This document shows, in pieces, positions 55,988-64,000 of a stretch of DNA of 64,000 bases. Each line of letters begins with the position of its first letter. The stretch's first letter is position 1. This DNA is from Ricinus communis. Lineage: Eukaryota; Streptophyta; Magnoliopsida; Malpighiales; Euphorbiaceae. A model generated the notes under the pieces. That model was not told where the DNA came from and did not search any database. It saw only the letters and a list, made by a program, of their open reading frames with translations. A program made the translations under genes and the position numbers. The DNA lies in the NCBI RefSeq assembly GCF_019578655.1, contig NC_063261.1, positions 6,890,446 through 6,954,445 on the forward strand, read 5' to 3'.

Positions 55988-57487
55988 TGATATCCTTGAT
56001 ATTACATATGCTTGCATGCTTGATTTTGAGTTTTTGTATTAGAATCACCCTGTTTTAGTTTTCTTTGTGTCTCAAGTGTTTTTCTAGGTACATCATCAAA
56101 GTTAAGAGAGAAATCAGACCAAAATCGGGAAGAAATGCACGAATCAAATGTGTTAGACTATTCAACACGTCCTGCCAACACGCCCATGCTGAGGAGCACG
56201 GTCAGGGTCAGAGGACGTGCTGAAATGCCCTACCCATGGCGAGAAGAAGCAATTTACGACATGGTTTCGAAGAGTGACACGGCCTAAAAGCATGCTCGTA
56301 CTGAGCAGCACAACCCAATTCCAAGCTGTGCTGAAGCAAGCCAGATGTACAATTTTAGCTCAACACGACAAGGATCCAGACCGTGCTGGTCAGCACGGCC
56401 CAAATCCAAGCCGTGTTGGGTTTCAAAACCTAATTTAAAAGAAAAGAAAAAGAAAGAGAAGAAAAAAAAGAAGGGTTCTAAAAGAGAGAACTTTGGGGTA
56501 TTCAAGATAAACTTTAAGAGCTGCCTTCTAGATGATCAAGAAGAGGAAAATGGAGACGAATTCCACTTCAACATCATCCAGATAATTGTTTTTGAGGATT
56601 GGATTGAAGATTCAAAGGAAAGAAGAAGGAGATCTTGAGCTGTAGAGATTGGATCTAGAGTTATTCAAGAGGGGATAGCATTTCCACCATTTGAGAAAAG
56701 GGTGTTAATGCTTTTTTCGATTCTTGTTTACTTTGTATTTGATTCTTGTATTAGTTTAATCATGAACATGTGTAATTAATCTTATTAAATCCATTTGGGG
56801 GTGATCTTTAGCCATGTTAGGGTTGTTTTGTGCTTAAGTGATTGGATTGTTGATTTAAGATTATAGTTTTTATTCAAGTATAATACAATATATTGTTTCT
56901 TCTTCATTGTTGAATCAATTTGAGAACTCCTTTGTAATTGAGATATTCAATTGAGTTTGGATAACTGCTTGTGCGATTAAGTGATTTGCATCTTATAGAT
57001 AAGTGTAATAACTTACTGGAATAAGAACTAGACATTCTTATTAGCGGTAATTTAGAGATTAATGCTATTCTAAAACCAATTGTTAAGAAGAGATTTCGAC
57101 TTTAGATCTTTAGGATTAGGAATTGGTTAACTCGAAAGAGATGCTAATTCATGTAAGAAATTATCCACAGATCGCAATTGTTAATCAATCAATTCATAAT
57201 TTATTATTTTTAAGCTGGCTAGCTAAAGGGATCCCCAATTAGGTTAATTCATCTCATTGTCTTTTTCAAACTTTCATTCTCTTTGTTAAAATTTAGTTTT
57301 CATTTGCATTCTCAATCAGTTTGAGTTAATGACCTTCACCACCTTTTGATCGGTTAGATAATAAGAATAGCGTAGTAGTAGTAGCTTCTCAGTTCCCGTG
57401 GGATATGACATTGATACTTGTTATAGCTAGATTACATTCGATAGGTGCACTTGCCTGTAGATTGCTAGTTGTTCTTAGCCAGCATCA
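55988..57487 (+). repeat. Element E, 3' LTR
   Basis: The LTR is 1500 bp, TGATATCCTTG to AGCATCA. The U3 carries CACGG/CGTGCTG micro-repeats (about 56165-56420). The U5 follows the group pattern ('cattcgataggtgcact'). No 5' partner exists in the window, so the target duplication cannot be checked. Confidence 0.82.
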
Positions 57488-57754
57488 CTAAGTGTTCGAA
57501 AAAAGGAGGAATATCCAACAATAGGGTAGCCTAGATCTAAATTTTAGGCACAAAAAGGAATAGGTTTCTGAATCTAAATCATTATGGTCCTAATACACTT
57601 GTGCTACCCTTTGCCGCTTGTATAGGTATTTTCACCTTCACGCCAATCCCGATGAGGTGCAACTTTTAGGTAATTTTAAGAGTATTAGGAAGGTAATGAT
57701 GAGGATTCATAAGACTATTGTAGGCTAGCATATAATCATATGTTATTAGGGAAC
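57488..57754. other. Unassigned stretch
   Basis: 267 bases with no gene or repeat structure that I recognise. It may be old element or host sequence that received element E and the LTR fragment. Confidence 0.4.
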
Positions 57755-58319
57755 TAATGTGTGTACAATACACACATCTAAATGGGGTTTTTAAGATTGA
57801 TTTTATGGACATTTGGATGTGAATTGGTCCCAACACTCACCCTATGCGTCTGTTTGTGTGCATTAGGTTCAAAAGAAGTCAAAGAATGATAAAGGGAAGA
57901 ATTGGAGCATAATTGGACATCAAAGCTGCTGAAACAAGCTAAGTATGCGCATGAGGAAGCTGAACAGGGCCGTGTTGGTTTCAACACTGGCCCTGTTCCC
58001 AACACGGGCACCAACACGGCCGTGTTGGGTGCATCAAACATCAAAGAAAAAGAAGTTCTTAAGGAGCACGGCCATAGAGAGTAACACAGCCAGGAACACC
58101 AAACTGTGCTCCCAACACGGCCAGGAACACCGAACCATGTTCCCAACACGGCCAGGAACACGGCCATGTTCACGGCGACAAGACGAATTAATTAAAAGAA
58201 AGAGCAAGAGGAAAGAGAAAAGAACGGGAGGGAGAATGTCCCAAACCCTAATATTTCTCTCTCTAAGGGTTTTCTGAGCTAGAACCAAGGGAAAAGGAGA
58301 CTTGGATCAAGGTTTCAAT
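57755..58319 (+). repeat. 5' fragment of an Athila-like LTR
   Basis: Matches the U3 of the reverse solo LTR at 49894-51343. It starts TAATGTGTGTA (TG mutated to TA) with a perfect 9-bp stem, ATGTGTGTA/TACACACAT, around CAA (57757-57777). CACGGCC/GGCCGTG repeats lie at 57965-58165. Similarity stops near 58319 in 'ggatcaaggttt'. Confidence 0.75.
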
Positions 58320-60195
58320 CTAGGATTTGCCATGTGAATTTCTAGGGTTTGTATTATTTTTATGATTTTTGGCTTAACTTGATTTGTTTTGTTATGATTC
58401 TTGCTTCATTTTTCGAATTTTAATCATGTTATTATCTTTTGTGCGTGTTAAATTAGCTTTTAGGTGAGGGAGGATCGAGAAAAGATGCAAAATCGATCAT
58501 TACCAAGCCATAGAGCCGATCAGTTCTACACCAATTTTGGCCCTATTTTTAGATTTTTATGCGATTTTTGGCTATTTTTGTACACTATAACTTAGTTTAT
58601 GCATTTATCTTTTGATTTTTAGTTGTAGGATGATTGTAATAACTACATTTAATTTTTTTGCACTTTATTTTTACTTTAGTTTGGATATATGCCAAATAGA
58701 CTTTAGGTTAAAATTGAACCCAATATGAAAATTGTAGTCTATTAGGTTAAGAAGATGGTATATTGGGCCTAAATTTAAAATCCATATAGACTTAGTGGGT
58801 TTTGCAATGCTTTAATTGAATTAATTAGACCATATTAGATTTAAGATCACTAGATTAAGCTTTTTCATAAATCGTTGTCCATTAGGCTTAAAGGTTAGAA
58901 ATCAAAGTATAACTTGTAATTAGGTTAGATTAAGTGGGCTTTGTATATAATGAAATAGTAAGTTAGGTTAATAACTTGGAGTATGGGCTGGGCTTTAATA
59001 AAGTGGACTAGATTCAGGAGGATCTCACATGTTGTAGTGCTTGATGTGTAATATATAAGTGTTGCATTTATAGGGAATAGCCCGTTAAATAATAAAATTA
59101 AATACAAATATACACAAATAAGGAAGTTGGCTTCTGGATCCATCTCTCAATTTATGACGTAAGCTTCCTTATGGAATCGAGAAACGTCACTCATTAGTAA
59201 AAGTGTCCCAGTGAATTACTCGGGTGGCGACGCCCATCTCCGTGCTAGTCTTAATGACGAGTTAACATGTTCCTAATTAGGTTGAAAAGCCTTGTAGTGC
59301 CATAGTCCCTAAAGACACTATAGCCCCAATGACGTAAGTTAATGGTTCTTTCATTGCACTCAAACTTTGGAATTACGACACTAGCCAACCATCACTCACA
59401 AGTAATTAGTGAATATCCTTTGTTGCATGGATCCTTGAGTGGGGAGACGAGCCAAAGGAAGATAGTTTTTACTTGTGAGAGCCTTTTATCCTTACCCATG
59501 ACTCAGCTCGCGATAATGACAGTAGTAATCTCCCTTAGGAACCCTATTGCTTACTATTTGAGATCTTTCTCTTTGTAAGTACTTTAGCCCACATAATGAA
59601 AAGCCTTGGCTTAAGAACATATGGAATTAGGCCCTAGGCCAAAAATATGTTGGCTTCATACTTATATTGAGAAAACATTGCCTTGTTTGTTTAAATTTGC
59701 TTTGAAAGATTATGCCATGCATATAGGGCCTACCATTCTTTACTGATATAAAGCCCATATCCAAAATCCTAAGAAAGAAAGACTTCACTATAAACCATGT
59801 GCAGGAGTAATAAGGTTGGAAGGCTGATTGTATAGTTTCTTTGTTATTGCTAACATTTGTGCATCTCACATGCATCATGCAGACCATGCATCTTATGCAT
59901 CACACTAACTCTTTGTTTTGAAGCCATTTTAGATATTCATCCTTAGTTTGGATAAGACAAGAGCCTAAAAGTCCACTATTTTCAATGATGGCCCACAAGT
60001 AAGATATTAATGCTATCAAGACTGTATTCATGACTGACCGAAGGATTATGATCCAAGAGGAACTCTAGCAAGCTTCGGCTAAGATTTTTTTAGAAATAAA
60101 CTATCCAAAAGGCTACTACTACCCCTGCAACTACTATTATAGCTACTCATATAGTCGAAGCACATGGTGAGCACCTCTGAAATCTAGATGACTAC
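58320..60195 (+). other. Probable LTR remnant and leader of a Tat-like element
   Basis: No gene. 58320-58640 is unrecognised. 58640-59130 has repeated 'taggtta'/'gggcct' words and a TATA-like aatatataagtg (59051-59062). 59130-59340 ('ggatccatctctc', 'gggtggcgacgcccat') resembles, from memory, the U5/leader of Tat-lineage elements. The next feature is a gag, which supports a leader. No primer site was identified. Confidence 0.35.
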
Positions 60196-60960
60196 ATGCT
60201 AGAACAAGCTAAGAAAGAGTACGCTCTTACTATAAAAGCTGTAATGCAATCTAAGATTCTACATAGTCTGACTAAAAGGCTTGATAAGATGCAAGATATG
60301 CTGAAGGATCAAGGTTTATATTCAACCTTTGATTTTGATAAAATGATGCTGATTGGAGAAGATAAGTTGCCTCTCAAATTTTGTATTCCTGAAATGCAGA
60401 AGTTCAATGGAACTTAAGATCCAAAGGTGCACCTGAAGCAATATTCTACTGTCATGAGTACTACACATTTGGCTAAGTCCTAAAACATCAAGCTGTTTGT
60501 ACTTTCATTAGAAGATCTAGCTGTGAACTAGTACTATGGATTAGAAAGCACCATCAAGTATGATTAGAAAAGGCTTTGTAATGCTTTTTTGAAGCAATAT
60601 GATTACAATGCTCACTTAAAACTCTTTATAAGAGATTTGGAATTGACGAAGCAAAATCCTAATGAATCTTTTTTCTAACTTTTTGACTATATGGAAGAAC
60701 AAAGCAGTTTTAATGAAGAACAAGCCTTTTGAAAATGATGAAGTTCGAATAAGAGTCTAAAATATTCTCTCATGTTGGGTAGAAAAGCTACAAATGATGA
60801 ATCCCAAGACCTTTACGGGCTTGTATGAGGATGGTTTACAAGTAGAGAAAATTGAAAATATTAAAGTCGGATGGTATATAGAAAAATATCAAGCTAGAGA
60901 GATCGAAGACCTGCCATCTGAAGATGATGAAGCTTCGTAAGATTCATATGTCGATTTAGA
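60196..60960 (+). pseudogene. gag: Gag remnant of a Tat-like Ty3/gypsy element
   Basis: Frame 60196-60417 ends in 'FCIPEMQKFNGT' and a stop, where relatives read '(F)DGTGDP'. In-frame sequence beyond it continues the capsid domain: 'DPKVHLKQYSTVM', 'LFVLSLEDLA', 'YYGLESTI', 'LCNAFLKQYDYN'. TAG or TAA codons interrupt several of these. This is the retrotransposon gag fold. It ends near 60960 with an acidic tail; no zinc knuckle, protease or RT follows, so pol is deleted. Confidence 0.65.
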
Positions 60961-62415
60961 TCAATGATTTTGCTTTTAGTTAGGATCAATGATAAAACTT
61001 TGGTTTTGCTTATTTTATATTTATCTTAATGGTATTTTGCATGAAAATGATTACTACATGAGTATGTTTAACATTAATTTTATTTGAATTGGTTTATTTA
61101 GTTTGGGCACAAATGATAATCCTAGGTACATTTCTATTACATAATATAAACCAAAAGATCATAGTAGTTATCCGCTCCGGTGAAGTCATTTCGTCTGGAG
61201 CCGGCTCACCTGCCTCTGAAGCTGGAATGCTTTCTAACTGTCAAAATGTCAAAATATATATCTCAACCGTAGCAACGTCATTCGCTCAGAAACATTCATC
61301 ATGGCCGGGTTCTTGGTGCAGGGAAAGAGAGTAGCCATAGCTCCGGCCGTAGGGACGATGCCGGGGAGAGAAGGGAATGCGTCGAGGCCCCATATGAGTC
61401 GAATACTTATTTTTCTGCTGTAATTTAGGAGAGACTTTTTTTGAAGAAAATAAGTTTCTTTAAACTTTGAAATCGCGAATTGTATCCCTTGAAAGTGATG
61501 AAAGTGAAAGGACTTTTTAAGTTGAAAAAAAAAACTGACTAATCATTCAAATCTTAAAGAGAGAAAAAGTGAGAGAGGAAAAGGAAAAATAAAAGGCAGA
61601 TAATATTTGATACAACATTATTGAATTCAAGGTATGTAGTCATTTAACACACTAATGCCAAGTTAATCCCACATTGCAACCTTAGAGCAAGGATTACATT
61701 TGACTCTAAACATAAATTTAGATCGAGTTAAAAACTCTCATATAAAAAAAAAGATTAACCTTGAAGATGCTGATAGGAGTTTAAATCTCGAGGGTAATAA
61801 GTTCATAAGTCAATCTGTACTATTTCAGAAACTACTTTTTAAGAAAAAAAGGAAAAAGGAAAAGAAAAAGGTAAATAAGTCCTGCTGACTAGAGAATCTA
61901 TATAACTTAGTCAGACAAAAGTTAAGAAAATAAAAAGTGAGAAAAATAGTTGACTAAAAAGTCCGAAAAGACTAGTTGATAACAAGAGTAATATTATATG
62001 AAATAGAAAATGTTCCTGTTTGTGCCCTTATTAAATGAACAAAATTTGATATGAATTTTTATCAAACTTGCACATTAGTTTTCATTTTTGATGCACTACC
62101 AGAAGGAGAAAACATAATAACAAGCGGAATCTATGAGATCTAAATGGAAGCAAGATCAAATTTTTTTGAATTTTATTCTTATGTTTCCTGCGAGAAAATC
62201 CAAGAATTTGTAGCACTTCATCAATTGTGACATAACGCTCAATGAATCAGTAGAGTTAAAGTCTTTCACTCTTACCTCAAGGGAAAGTCTTGAAAATTAG
62301 TGGAATCATCTACAAGCTTGACAAAAGAGACTATGAATACTCTACTAACCAAATCTGCAAAATGAGAAAATAAGAAAAAAGAGAAAATAAAGAAAAGTGT
62401 AAGTAAAAGAATACG
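60961..62415 (+). other. Non-coding stretch of the Tat-like element
   Basis: No supported gene. Short ORFs (61089-61334, 61700-61888) lack recognisable motifs. A- and GA-rich tracts occur at 61440-61600 and 61840-61960. Probably the 3' untranslated region joined to gag by a deletion. Confidence 0.4.
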
Positions 62416-62544
62416 CTAAGTTGAAAATCTGAAAGGATGGCTTAGGCTACAATAGAGTCCGCTAAGCTGAAAACCCAAAAGGGCAGCTTAAAAAAAAATT
62501 AAGATGTTAGTCTACTAAGTTGAAAACCTGAAAGGGCGGCTTAG
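62416..62544 (+). repeat. Three hairpin units of about 30 bp
   Basis: Units at 62416-62445, 62462-62490 and 62515-62544 each read ctaag-ctgaaaa-cc-aaaggg-(g/a)g-cttag. Stems: CTAAG/CTTAG in units 1 and 3, TAAGCTG/CAGCTTA (7 bp) in unit 2. Loops are rich in A, with AAAACC and AAAGGG parts. Confidence 0.6.
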
Positions 62545-62994
62545 ATAAAAGTCAGGGCATAAAAGTAAGAAGAGAAAAGAGATTTATTTGCTATCTACAT
62601 GAGATTATCATGAAGCCAATTATCATTGCACAAGTATTAGTATAGCCCTAAGGCAAAGTGATTCAGTCCTTGCATGCTTGAGTTATCTTTAGATTCGCAC
62701 TTCTTATCGTCACTATAATTTTTAAGATTCTGATATGCATCATCCTCTTCATCATTTTCTATCAACCATTTGGCTTCATGTTGTATGACTGAATATTAGA
62801 CAAGCTACTTGTCAAAGCCGCAATCTTTTTCCAATGAGCATTAGTAATCATTTTTAAAAATGCATTGTGTCATACATAACATGCATATCACATACCTTCA
62901 CTACTTTTGCTTGATGAGATTTATATGTATACTTGTATATATATCACTAACGTGTAACAAAAAAATAAAGAAAAAGTTTAAAAAGAAATAAAGT

Positions 62995-63370
62995 GCTCGA
63001 ACTACACTCAAGTATACCTTTCAAAGTGGAAGACGCATCAGTTTACTTCTCGAAGTAGAAGTTTATCAGTTCACTTCCTAAAACGGAGATTATCAAGCTT
63101 ACTTTCTAAAGTTGAAGATCAATTTATATCCCTAAAGTGGAATAATCATCATCCTAGAATAGAATACAATCAATGGAAGATCATTAATTTAGTTTTCGAA
63201 GCAAAAGCTCACCGGGCCTATTTTCTTAAAGTAGAGAATTAGTTTATGTTCTAAAGAATTAACACACATTCTGATGTCGAAGTTATCCAAGAGAGTAAAG
63301 TACATACCGAATCACAACCCGAAGCAGAAATTGCAACATAATTGCATCCTAAAGTAGATAGTAATCAAGA
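62995..63370 (+). repeat. Diverged short tandem repeats around 'ctaaagt-gaag'
   Basis: About ten units of 25-35 bases share (c/t)(t/c)(t/c)(t/a)aaagtggaag-like cores (63015, 63043, 63073, 63102, 63133 and on). They are too diverged for an exact period. They lead straight into the cleaner 21-bp array. Confidence 0.5.
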
Positions 63371-63399
63371 AGCTAGAGTGAAGTCGCTACAAGTACAAA

Positions 63400-63809
63400 T
63401 AGATGGGCATGGTTCACAAATCAACAAGCGTGGTTCCTAAATCAGACGGGCAAAGTTCCCAAATTATCAGGTGTGGCTCCCAATTTAGATGGGCATGGTT
63501 CTTAAATTAGAGGGGAGTCATTCCCAAATGAGGCGGGCGTCATTCCTAAATCAATGAGCGTGGTTCCCAAATCAATAGACATAATTCCTAAATCAACGGG
63601 TGTGGTTCCCAAATCAACGGGCTTGGTCCCTAAATCAGCGGACATAGTTCCCAAATCGATAGGCATGGTCCCTAAATCATCAGACGTGGTCCATAAATCA
63701 TCGGGCGTGGTTCCCAAATCAATAGGTGTGGTCCCTAAATCAATAGCCGAAGTCCTTAAATATTCAAGAAGGCATAGTCCTCAAAACTCAAGCAGGCATG
63801 GTCCCTACA
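63400..63809 (+). repeat. 21-bp minisatellite, about 19 units
   Basis: The consensus is close to TCAACGGGCGTGGTTCCCAAA, with units of 21-22 bases and occasional longer ones at the right end. Because 21 is a multiple of three, both strands stay open across the clean part (plus 63554-63889, minus 63502-63717) and would give heptad repeats (such as STGVVPK). There is no start, context or similarity to support a protein. Tandem repeats in the 3' region fit Tat-lineage elements. Confidence 0.85.
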
Positions 63810-63937
63810 TCACATCAATAATCTCTAATTCGAGCTTACGGGGCGTGGCTTCTACAGTTTATAAGAATATCCTTTTATTGTATCCTTGATTTTTATTCCT
63901 TTTCTCGACCTATTTAAAGTTCCTTTTCATAAATCTC

Positions 63938-63954
63938 GATAAACCGGGTGCAGT
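63938..63954 (+). other. Candidate polypurine tract of the Tat-like element
   Basis: 'gataaaccgggtgcagt' directly precedes the LTR-like start at 63955. It is weakly purine-rich (AAACCGGG), so the call depends on the LTR start. Confidence 0.35.
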
Positions 63955-64000
63955 TGTCAGCACCCATTTTCTGGATCCAGATATTGAAGGAATTGTAGAA
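63955..64000 (+). repeat. Start of a 3' LTR, cut by the window edge
   Basis: TGTCAGCACCCATTTTCTGG is a typical start for Tat-lineage LTRs (from memory). Only 46 bases are in the window. Confidence 0.5.

Larger units (their letters stand above)
44218..57487 (+). mobile_element. Element E: Athila-like element with pol and env-position ORF, 5' end missing
   Basis: It starts inside gag, without a 5' LTR or primer site, where viral DNA abuts it. The order gag, linker, protease, RT, RNase H, integrase, promoter-like stretch, env-position ORF, 3' non-coding region, polypurine tract and 3' LTR (55988-57487) can be followed. Two solo LTRs with target duplications interrupt it (49894-51343 and 53047-54528). 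It is the only Athila-like copy here with a pol gene. All domains are broken. Confidence 0.85.

Noticed and set aside
57778..58277. ORFs on both strands (57778-58173 minus, 57945-58277 plus)
   Set aside because: Both lie in the U3 of an LTR fragment and are products of CACGG/CCGTG micro-repeats.
63400..63809. CRISPR-like array
   Set aside because: Units are contiguous with no unique spacers, and the DNA is plant nuclear.
63502..63889. Heptad-repeat proteins on both strands
   Set aside because: Any 21-bp array without stops gives these. There is no start context, flanking coding signal or known family.

Overview
This is plant nuclear DNA, most likely from a eudicot: AT-rich, no intact host gene, no rRNA or tRNA gene, and almost entirely transposable elements inserted into one another. 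It looks like heterochromatic or pericentromeric sequence. The species cannot be told from the sequence. Every protein-coding trace belongs to a retroelement or an endogenous pararetrovirus, and nearly all are broken by stops or frameshifts.

Layout. 1-1374 is a probable partial LTR. From 1661 a reverse-strand Ty1/copia-like element starts (tRNA-Met primer site, then an LTR). That LTR hosts two large insertions. The first is element 1 (1867-9169, target duplication TCAAC), an Athila-like Ty3/gypsy element with a tRNA-Asp primer site, decayed gag and protease, and no reverse transcriptase or integrase. The second is a reverse-strand chromovirus (10949-35926, target duplication TTTAA/ATTAA), reduced to one LTR plus a chromodomain stub. 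Its LTR is split twice. One split is element 2 (11039-22500, ATCGA), which carries element 3 (15810-21275, TCCAT) in its 3' LTR. The other is a reverse solo LTR (22982-33905, TGCCC/CGCCC), which carries a young Tekay/Del-type chromovirus (23093-32546, TTACT) with 2.3 kb LTRs.

From about 36.1 to 44.2 kb lies a decayed endogenous caulimovirid on the minus strand, in the order movement protein, coat protein, protease, RT, RNase H, then a promoter-like region. An inverted second copy of its 5' end (about 43.9-44.2 kb) abuts element E. Element E (44218-57487) is an Athila-like element without a 5' end: gag, protease, RT, RNase H and integrase remnants, a promoter-like stretch, an env-position ORF and a 3' LTR. 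It is interrupted by two solo LTRs (49894-51343, ATTAC; 53047-54528, CCAGT). The right end holds an LTR fragment (57755-58319) and a probable Tat-lineage element: gag remnant, a tandem-repeat-rich 3' region with a 21-bp minisatellite, and the first 46 bp of its LTR at the window edge.

The most informative signals are cis-acting and structural. (a) All four Athila-like 3' regions carry two copies of a hairpin whose loop contains AGGA/GGAC, each followed by a GTGTGGGG purine tract, 1.3-1.5 kb apart; the second is the real polypurine tract. (b) Several LTRs begin with a stem-loop that shows a compensatory change. (c) CACGGCC/GGCCGTG micro-repeats sit just upstream of the LTR TATA boxes across otherwise diverged families. 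(d) Elements 2 and 3 share the same two internal deletions, so a deletion derivative has been copied. (e) Stops in element E are dominated by TAG where glutamine (CAG) is expected, as decay of CHG-methylated DNA would produce.
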